Below the pieces are notes generated by a model. The model worked only from the letters and a program-made list of their open reading frames with translations, ran no database searches and was not told the DNA's origin. A program made the position numbers and the translations under genes. 64,000 nt of DNA from Boswellia sacra (taxonomy: Eukaryota; Streptophyta; Magnoliopsida; Sapindales; Burseraceae), in contig SNVD02010228.1 of assembly GCA_013180625.2 (NCBI GenBank), positions 67,501 to 131,500 on the forward strand, given 5' to 3'. Numbering within the stretch: position 1 is the first letter of the stretch; each line of letters begins with the position of its first letter. This document shows, one piece after another, positions 56,304-64,000 of this stretch.

Positions 56304-57665
56304 GATGAGATGAATTCTCTAGAGAAGAATAAAACTTATGAACTGGTCGAGCTCCCAGACGGAAAGAAGGCACTGAAGAACAAGTGGATATTTAAGCTCA
56401 AGAAAGATGGAACAAGAAAGGTCATGAAGCATAAAGCCCGATTGGTGGTAAAAGGATTCCTTCAGCAGAAAGGAATTGACTTCGATGAAATCTTCTCACC
56501 AGTAGTAAAAATGTCCTTAATCCGCGTCATCCTCGGATTGACTGCAAGTTTAGATTTGGAGCTTGAACAGATGGATGTGAAGATAGCATTTCTTCATAGA
56601 GACTTGCATGAAGAAATCTATATGGAGCAGCCAAAAGGATTCGAGGTTCAAGAAAAAGAACACCTTGTGTGCAAGCTCAAAAAGAGTTTGTATGGCCTTA
56701 AACAAGCACCAAGCCAATGGTACAAGAAGTTTGACTCCTTCATGGTAAGTCATGGGTATAAAAGAACCGCTGCAGACCAGTGTGTCTACTTCCAGAAACT
56801 TCCAAGTGGAGACTTTGTTGCACTCATGTTATATGTGGACGACATGTTGATTGTCGGGAAAGATGCAACAAAAATAAAGCAGCTGAAGAAGGAACTTTCA
56901 AAAACCTTCGATATGAAGGACTTGGGACCAGCTCAGCAAATCTTGGGGATGCACAATCGTCGAGACAGGAAACAGAAGAAATTATGGTTGTCTTAGGAGA
57001 AATATGTTGAACGGGTGATTCAAAGGTTCAACATGGATAGTGCTAAGCCAGTTAGTGTACCACTGGCTAATCATTTCAAACTGAGCAAGAGATCATGTCC
57101 CTCATCCAAGAAAGAGATAGAGGTCATGGCATCAGTGCCCTATTCTTCTGCTGTAGGAAGTTTGATATATGCCATGGTGTGTACAAGGCCAGATATTGCT
57201 CATGCTGGAGGAGTCATGAGCAGATTTCTTTCCAACCCAGGGAAAGAACATTGGGAGGCAGTCAAGTGGATTCTCAGATACCTTAAAGGTACCTCAAAGA
57301 TATGCTTATGTTACGGGGGAGCTGATCCAATCTTGGAAGGCTATACAGATTCAGATATGGCCGGAGATCCTGACAGTAGGAAATCTACATCAGGTTTTGT
57401 TTACACTTTTTCAGGGGGAGCTGTGTCATGGCAGTCAAGACTATAGAAGTGTGTTGCGCTATCCACGACAGAGGCAGAATACATTGCCACAGTGGAAGCT
57501 GGAAAAGAAATGTTGTGGCTAAAGCGGTTTCTCCAAGAACTTGGGATCAAGCAAAAGGAGTACAAAATACACTGTGACAGTCAAAGTGCTCTGGATTTGA
57601 GCAAGAATTCAGTGTACCATTCTCGAACGAAGCATATCGACATTCGCTGTCATTGGATACGCTAG
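56304..57665 (+). pseudogene. Copia reverse transcriptase and start of RNase H
   Basis: RT is open to 56996 with 'KNKWIFKLKKDG', 'DVKIAFLHRDLHEEIYMEQP' and an intact YVDD box at 56832-56843. TAG stops follow at 56994, 57444 and 57663, each in the same frame as the flanking homology. The connection and RNase H parts are 57015-57446 ('TRPDIAHAGGVMSRF', 'YTDSDMAGDPDSRKSTSG') and continue to about 57795. Confidence 0.9.
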
Positions 57666-57798
57666 GTGATGGACAAGCAACTGTTGAAACTAGTGAAGAT
57701 CCATACTAAAGAGAATCCAGCAGACATGTTAACAAAAGTAGTCACCAGAGACAAGCTAGAACTATGCAGAGACATAGTTGGACTAGAAGCTGTCTGAT
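57666..57798 (+). pseudogene. Copia RNase H C-terminus
   Basis: The tail of the polyprotein in the same frame ('NPADMLTK' type motif), ending at a natural TGA at about 57796-57798. It is followed by the purine tract 'gaagggggagaat'. Confidence 0.8.
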
Positions 57799-57830
57799 TA
57801 CTTTTGTAGTTATTCCTTTTCACATGGGAT

Positions 57831-57843
57831 GAAGGGGGAGAAT
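57831..57843 (+). other. Polypurine tract of the Copia element
   Basis: 'gaagggggagaat' abuts the 3' LTR start. Confidence 0.85.
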
Positions 57844-58175
57844 TGTTGAAAAATCTTCCTTCCATGTGAAAAATGTCAATGGAGGTAGGCACCTCCCATA
57901 TGGTAAGTTAAGGTTAGGTGAGGGTTAGGTGAACTACCCACCTAACTTGTTTGACATTGTAATGCAGACTCCTCTATAAATAGAGGACGTTCTGCAAAGT
58001 TGTAATCATCCCAGAGAGGAACTAAACAAGAGAGTTTAGGAATTAGAGAGCCAGGAGAGCTCCAGGATTAATTTAGGGGAGTTTTTGTGTAAATCTTGTA
58101 TATTGAATTTTCTCTGTTAATACAAGTTAATTTTCTCCCAAAATTCTGTTCTGAGTTTGCATTGCATCCCCAACA
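57844..58175 (+). repeat. Copia 3' LTR
   Basis: 332 bp, same ends as the 5' LTR, and followed by the TSD 'taatt'. Confidence 0.95.
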
Positions 58176-59744
58176 TAATTTATAAGAAATTCCATGAAAC
58201 CATTCCATGAAAGGGGCACCCACCGCAAACAATTTATAAGAAAGTCCAAAAACTGACTACCACTATGCAAAGTCAAGAGTGATAGCAGTTCCAGCAAGTC
58301 TAACCCTCAACTTATAAATAAAAACCTAACTTGCAAAAATGTGAAAGAGAAATCTAGGAAGGCGAAAAAAACATAGAAATGAAGGATGAGATAAAGAAAT
58401 TTTTGCTTTAATTTGCCTACCGGAGTTTTAGGCTTACACTACTGGAGATTTGGTTTAATTTGTTTGCTTTATAAATTAATAATAGTTTTAATTTGTTGAG
58501 TCGAGTGCAACGATGGAAGTTTATAAAGAAATTTTTATAATGTCTCTCAATCAATACAACATCGTCCCAAAGTCAACTATGGACTTAAATTATGATATTA
58601 ACTTATTGCAGTTCATCTCACCCAATTCAAATGGCGCAAAATTCGGTTCCGGAAAGTAAAGCCACCATGTGCATATGACTCTCGCAAATTAAAATTTCAT
58701 TATATAACAATCCAAAGAAACCAAAGAGAAACATCCTATGCACTAGCAGTATATATACTAGCAACTATCACTTCGCTTGTTGCAAATTTGACTCTAGCCA
58801 TTCAACAGGAAATTAAAACCAATCATCTGTTTCCTAGTGCTAAAACGTTGAGTGGTTTGAGAATTATTAAAATAGCCATCACTAATTATACCTCTTATAC
58901 AGGAAGCAATCGATATTGTTAGAGATGTCTACTAGAAAAAAAAATCAAAAACAATTATTTTAATGAGCAATTTCCAAACAATCAGTGACCAATTAAAAGA
59001 TAAAATCAATTTCCAGACAAAATAAGATGCTAGAAGGTCATAGTTGCTCTGATGGCAGTCGATGTCCAGCACATTTACTTTTCAACTAGTCGGTTTCTTT
59101 AACAGAGATGGCATCGCAATATGAAAAAATAAAATAGGAATCTTATTCGGTGGTTTAATTCTGATTGGCTTATATTAATGTTTCTCAAGGAGTAATATTT
59201 CACATTCGTCTTCACCTTTTGCTCAAATCAACAACAACAACGACATCACAACAGCATCATCAACACAACCATCTTTAATATCTAATAATCTTGGACCCAA
59301 AATCCCTTCTTTTTCTCTCCATTTTTTCCTTTCCTTTCTCGTTATATCCAACTCTGTTTTCCCTCTTCAACGCCCTTGATTTGCACGACTGGGTTGGTTA
59401 TGTTTTTCAGCTCCATGTTCTCGCTATTGCTTCAAATGGGTTTCCTATTGAATTTTAAGAGTTTTTTTCTGTAATGACTGCCTATGAAGCTTTTTAAAAA
59501 GCCCGATGCAGTGATTCGCATTTAAATTCCAACGTCAAGCCCCATTTGTTTTCCAATTGCAATTTGAATGAAGGGCATTTCAGTCTTTTGTTGCCCTATT
59601 CCCTTGTTTCTTTTCTTAAAAAACTTTTTAATATAGTTTATGGGTATTTTGGACATTTCCAATAAGATTTGACTTGTTAGAATCCAACTGTACATAAGCA
59701 TGTGAAAAAAGGGGTATTATAGTATTTTCAATCTTCTGTTAACA
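58176..59744. other. Non-coding; right flank of CACTA/Copia insertions
   Basis: 58176-58412 continues the sequence interrupted by the Copia element. From 58413 the 'ggagttttaggctta.actactggaga' pattern seen left of 49177 resumes. The rest up to the inverted repeat has no ORF or repeat I can name. Confidence 0.5.
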
Positions 59745-59879
59745 TTTTTAACCAACGAAAAACGTGTCACGATGAATTTTATACAAGTTTAGGGGTGACA
59801 TCGGTTCAAAATGCATAGTCGTTCTCCGAGTGGAATTAAGTTAAAACTCGAGGATACCTATAAATTATCCCATACATAT
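59745..59879 (-). repeat. Right arm of the long inverted repeat (possible MULE TIR)
   Basis: Read inward (minus strand) it starts 'gggataatttataggtat' and continues 'cctcgagttttaacttaatt', pairing with 28936-29070. The 'gggataat' start is shared with the TIR element at 15162, which supports a Mutator-like family. Confidence 0.6.
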
Positions 59880-60210
59880 ATATATACATATATAAATAAA
59901 TAAATAAAAAGATAATTATAAAAGTAATTTAAAATTATTTTGTGGGAAAAACATAAACAAAAACATAATCGAACATCAATATATATAATAAAGAGCATAA
60001 ACAAAAAATATATATATAAATTCTTTATAAATAGACTTTATAATGCTCTAGACCATAGTCTGAAAGTAAAATAAGGAAAACTTAATAATAATAATAATAA
60101 TAATAATCCCTGATCAAGGAACAGTAAATATTTATTATCCTAAAACTTGATTATTATTGCTCCTATTGAAATAATACTATTTCCTATAAATACTTGCTTC
60201 ATGCTTTGTT
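59880..60210. repeat. B3-locus 3' flank, third copy
   Basis: 59960-60195 matches 950-1180, including 'ctagacca.a.tctgaa' and 'aataaatatttattatcctaaaactt'. The B3 ORF that should follow is absent; sequence diverges at about 60200. An (AAT)n run lies at 60087-60108. Confidence 0.65.
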
Positions 60211-62188
60211 TTTGGTTCAAAATCAGTCAAACACAGTAGAAGAAATAGTTCAAATGAAGCGCCAGAAAGCTTTTTTCTTTTTTTCTTTTCTTTTCTTTTC
60301 TTTTTTTAAGTGAAAGTTGAAAAATTAATGCTGTAAAGGTGAAAGTAATTAGAATGACTTTAATAATCACAAGATTTTGGTTTAGGAGATTATTTCACAC
60401 TCAGTTATGGCAAATTAATTAAGTTACAGATGCTTATTAGAACAAAGCATTTTTGTTTAGTAAATACTAATGGTGACCGGAAAATTCAACGTTTGAATGT
60501 ATTAGGAGTTAGTTTTTCGAAGATCAACTAATGGCTTAATAAATTATGTGGCAAAAGTTAACTTCGAATAAATCATTTATGGTCCTTGGATTAATTATTA
60601 AGAGAAACCTTCAAAGTAGTAGGTTAGTAGTCTCTAAATTATACAGTTGATGGTCTTAATTTTTGAAATAATTAAATACATGTTTAAGGTAAATAATATA
60701 TAGATGAGTAATGTTACATACATCCAAAATTTTATTCTAAATCATATACATTAATTCAAGGCTATTATATTATTTATTGCATCATCATATTATCTATTGA
60801 ACAATTATTAATGAAATTCATATTATTTAAGATAAAAATTCGGGTGAGTATTATTATTCATAATAATTGTATGATAAAAATTAAAATCAAAATGATAAGC
60901 AAAAGCAAGCTTTTTGAGCTGCGATCATGAACAATTCAGAGTCATTATTAGCACCTTTGGTTTTAAAGATTGAGTCATAGCCACAACTGCTTAACCAGTT
61001 ACAGAAACCAAATCAAACAAATTAAATTAAGCAAATTCAATCTACTATTAAAAAGAATAAATTCATTCATATATATATATCCTCTAGCTTAGATAAAAAT
61101 TGAATTTAAAAAAAAAAGAACATAGATTAAATATCAAAATTATATTTAACAGATCCATCACTTACCATTTCATTGGTCTATTAAAAAAAATTAAATAACA
61201 TCACCAGAGTCCAAATTTGGCAATATCTTTGTTTTCATTTTTCTTCAAAATGCCGCAGCCATATATGGATCTATTAGAGCCTTAGATAAGCTATTATAGC
61301 GTGTGTGTGTATGTGTGTGTATGTAGGATCCATCTCATTGATTTTGGGTGGCCTAGCCTAAAAAAAATAAATCGGATTAAAAAATGAAATTAATAAAATA
61401 ATTATACACAACGTAACACCTATTCAATTGAAGTTGATAAGGTCTTAGAAAACAAATTTCCTAGTCGGTTCAACAAGGTCATGAAAATATTTGTCATATT
61501 TATCTCTTATTTTAATATAATATATTAAAAAATTATATAAATTTAATACATTCGGATTATAGTAAAACCCCTTAGTTCTAGTCTTTTCCACAAGTATTTC
61601 TTCACATGGCTTTAAGCAAAAGCATTTTTATACGACCCAAAACGCATTCTTTTACAAGACATTCACAGATCCATTCACTTAATATATATTATGTATTGTC
61701 ATTTATGCTTAATTTTATCTTTCTCTACTCGCAAATTCGCAATCCCCAAGCAGCTACTAGTCCCCAAAATAATCTAAATAAATAAGTGTCTATATATATT
61801 TATATACATTTTTGTTTGTATGCGTTGTTATTATTGTGATTGAAGCAAGGTTTGGTTTAGGTATCACCTTTATAAATATATATATTTACATATTTTGTGT
61901 GCATGCTTATTTGGTCTTATTGTGATTATATATACATATATATTATGCATTGTTTTATGACTTGGCTTCAAATTGCGCATCACCTTGTATTATTTGTATA
62001 GAATTATATTTATTTTCTCCTCTTGCTAATGATTTTGCTTTTTGAACTAGCACTGAGTCATGACAAGTAATGTGACATATCCTAATCATTTATGTAGATT
62101 ATAAGTGATTTATAAGAATAACTTCTAACATAAAAGTGCCCACTCGCAAAACAAAGAACTTTTTATCCATTTCATATTACAATTTCAT
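60211..62188. other. AT-rich intergenic sequence
   Basis: About 2 kb with no supportable gene. Minor features are a (TTTTC)n-like tract at about 60270-60306 and a (GT)n-like tract at about 61301-61325. Confidence 0.6.
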
Positions 62189-62371
62189 TCAAAACCAATC
62201 AAACATTTTAACCCACGATTGTTTATCGTTACTAAAACGGAATCCTTCTTCTACTCCTGATCGGAAAACATCGACAACTTGCAAATGCCGGAGCTTGAGA
62301 AATGAGAAAGCTACTTGGGATAATAATGAAGAACAAGTGAAGACAAACACTACACTTGTTTGCCACTGCAA
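62189..62371 (-). pseudogene. Second S-protein-homologue relic
   Basis: The last 20 or so residues ('EEGFRFSNDKQSWVKMFDWF') match the C-terminus of the relic at 2582-2800, and the DNA of the two is clearly similar. The N-terminal part is hydrophobic like a signal peptide ('TSVVFVFTCSSLLSQVAFS'), but the cysteine-containing middle of the family is missing, as if an internal deletion joined the two ends. The open frame begins at TTG and has no ATG. It lies 26 bp from the hAT element at 62397. Confidence 0.65.
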
Positions 62372-62396
62372 ATGATTGCCACCTTGAGATTAAGGA

Positions 62397-63505
62397 TAGG
62401 GTTGGCAATGGGGTGGGGCGGGTCTAAGGCGGCAGGTATCCAGTCCCACCCTGCTCAATTTGTTTTTTTACCTTGCCCCGCCCCATTATCCCTTCAAGAG
62501 AGGGGGCGGGGCGGGGGGGGGCAAAAAGAAATTGAGGTGATCTGACCCGCCTCACCTCACCCCTAAACATTTATTTTTTATAATCACACCCAATAATATT
62601 TATATTTTTGCAATCTTGTCCCTCTGTGTAAAGTTTATGCAAATTTTCATTTTATTGGCATTATACAAACTAAATGGTAAATGTATAAATTAGTTATATC
62701 ATTTAAAAAAATAGTGACCATCAAATACCATTTAATTTTATTAGTAATAATGTTACATACTCTATTAGAAATAATATTAAAAGTATATATTGCTTGTAAA
62801 CTAGTTAATTGACAATTTTTCAAGTAGTTAATAATATAATTAAATAATTTTTCAATAGCATGTTGATTTAATTTCAATATAATAATAATAATAAATGATT
62901 GACATATACCAATTAATTAACATTATATATATATAAAACATTAATAATTCAATTAATTAATTTAAATTACGATCAATCATATATTTAAGGTTATAAGATT
63001 GTTCTTATCATATTTCTATTTATATATTTAGAAAATAATATATTGATTATTTAAAAGTATAAATTTTTGAAATAATCTTATTAATATTGCAATAATTTAA
63101 TCAGTACTTAATAATCTATATTATACAAATTCAATTACTAAAAAATATAAATATTTTATTTTGTCATTATAATATGATCAAATTAATGTTAATATACTAA
63201 AATATGTTAATTATTAATTAAAATGTTAATTTTATGAAAGTATTTATATTGTTTGTAAAATTATAGAGAATTTACATATATAAAAAGTTAACAAATATAA
63301 CCTAAGAAATTACTAAACAATCTTAAAATTTTAAAATTTACAGATACACCCCTACATTTTGCAGGGCGGGACAGGTCAACGGGTCTAAGGGGTTGGACTC
63401 GGATCCGGACTCGTCCCAAAACTAGTTTGGGGTGGGTCCTGTTCCACCTCATTTTTACGGGCCACACCGAGGCTCTGGATCTGACGGATCAAATTGTCAA
63501 CACTA
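62397..63505. mobile_element. Non-autonomous hAT element
   Basis: Perfect 8-bp TSD 'attaagga' (62389-62396 and 63506-63513). TIRs are 'tagggttggcaatggg' and, from the right, 'tagtgttgacaatttg'. Both ends carry G/C-rich subterminal words ('ggggcggg', 'gacccgcc', 'ggcgggac') around an AT-rich interior of about 780 bp. It has no transposase. The frames 62360-62545 and 62647-62877 are compositional. Confidence 0.9.
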
Positions 63506-63513
63506 ATTAAGGA

Positions 63514-64000
63514 GTTTAAAGAAAAATAATAGTAATTTCAATTGAGAAACTCAAAAGCTTTTCAAATATATTTGTAACTGCTAATTGTGTGTCGTTAAAA
63601 TGAGTCCAAGCTATTTAAAGGGAGCTTTAAATGTATAGAGTTGTCATTAAGGGCACAATTATCTAGATAGTTATTGACTAAAAGATAAACTAAAAGCAAT
63701 TAGGGTAGGGTGTGTTTGAGAGTGACACTTTAGTAAGAAGTGCTTTTGAGCGTTTTGAAGTAACATCAAGTGATTGTGAGATAAAACGCTTCTTTGAAAA
63801 GCATTTAAAACTACATGCCAAACTCATGAACAGAAGTTAAAAATAGTATGCTTGCATTTATATATTTTTTCTCATATCATATATAAGGTCTTTAACTATA
63901 CTATTGGCTAGTCTCCATGAGATTAATAATTAAGTTATCATACATATAATTCTTAAGTAATACTATAATATCGGTTATAGATAAGTTATCATACATATAA
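63514..64000. other. Intergenic sequence, no gene seen
   Basis: AT-rich host DNA to the window end. No ORF, repeat or RNA gene is supported. Confidence 0.6.

Larger units (their letters stand above)
52707..58175 (+). mobile_element. Ty1/Copia retrotransposon, Tork/Tnt1-like, recent
   Basis: LTRs of 332 bp (TGTTG...CAACA), perfect 5-bp TSD 'taatt' (52702-52706 and 58176-58180), a tRNA-Met primer site, a purine tract, and the order gag, protease, integrase, RT, RNase H. The LTRs differ at about 8 positions by eye (about 2.4%). Pol sequence resembles the Tnt1 group. Several nonsense and frameshift changes make this copy defective. Confidence 0.95.

Noticed and set aside
1..64000. tRNA, rRNA or other structured RNA genes
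   Set aside because: I saw no convincing tRNA cloverleaf boxes or rRNA sequence by eye. A covariance-model scan would be needed to exclude small ones.

Overview
The window is nuclear DNA of a flowering plant, most likely a eudicot. It is AT-rich, full of nested plant transposons, and carries relics of plant-specific families (B3 DNA-binding domain, S-protein homologue) plus an integrated caulimovirid-type pararetrovirus. The eudicot placement is inference. Only one host ORF looks intact: a 133-residue B3-domain protein at 1209-1610 on the minus strand. Almost everything else is mobile or viral and broken by stops or frameshifts.

Layout. 1-2860 is a host block: flank of a B3 paralogue lying left of the window, the B3 gene, and an S-protein-homologue relic. 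2873-8946 is a hAT transposon with an 8-bp target duplication and a decayed transposase. 9536-27613 is an old LTR element with no recognisable pol. A long-LTR chromodomain Gypsy element (12776-25067) is nested in it, and a 1.4-kb TIR element (15162-16574) sits in the 5' LTR of that Gypsy element. 27614-28858 returns to B3-flank sequence, but the B3 ORF is missing there.

28936-29070 and about 59745-59879 are long inverted repeats of each other. They bracket 31 kb that holds a MuDR-type transposase relic (46020-48260), an endogenous pararetrovirus cluster (31958-43816), a CACTA-type end (49178 onward) and a young Tnt1-like Copia element (52707-58175, perfect 5-bp TSD, LTRs differing at about 8 of 332 positions by eye). 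These may be the ends of one giant Mutator-like element. 59880-60210 is again B3 flank, followed by a second S-protein-homologue relic and a second, non-autonomous hAT element with a perfect 8-bp TSD (62397-63505).

The most notable structure is the viral cluster. One nearly complete genome lies on the minus strand (movement protein, coat, CCHC, protease, RT, RNase H, a second ORF, and an intergenic region with TATA and poly(A) signals). A second partial copy lies head-to-tail upstream of it. A third partial copy lies in inverted orientation, giving a hairpin with arms of 2.6 and 3.4 kb around a 966-bp spacer. The cluster is flanked by a 1.88-kb direct duplication of host sequence that itself contains three tandem repeats of about 480 bp. 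If transcribed through, the inverted repeat would give long double-stranded RNA matching the virus; that is an inference from structure. Every viral frame is interrupted.
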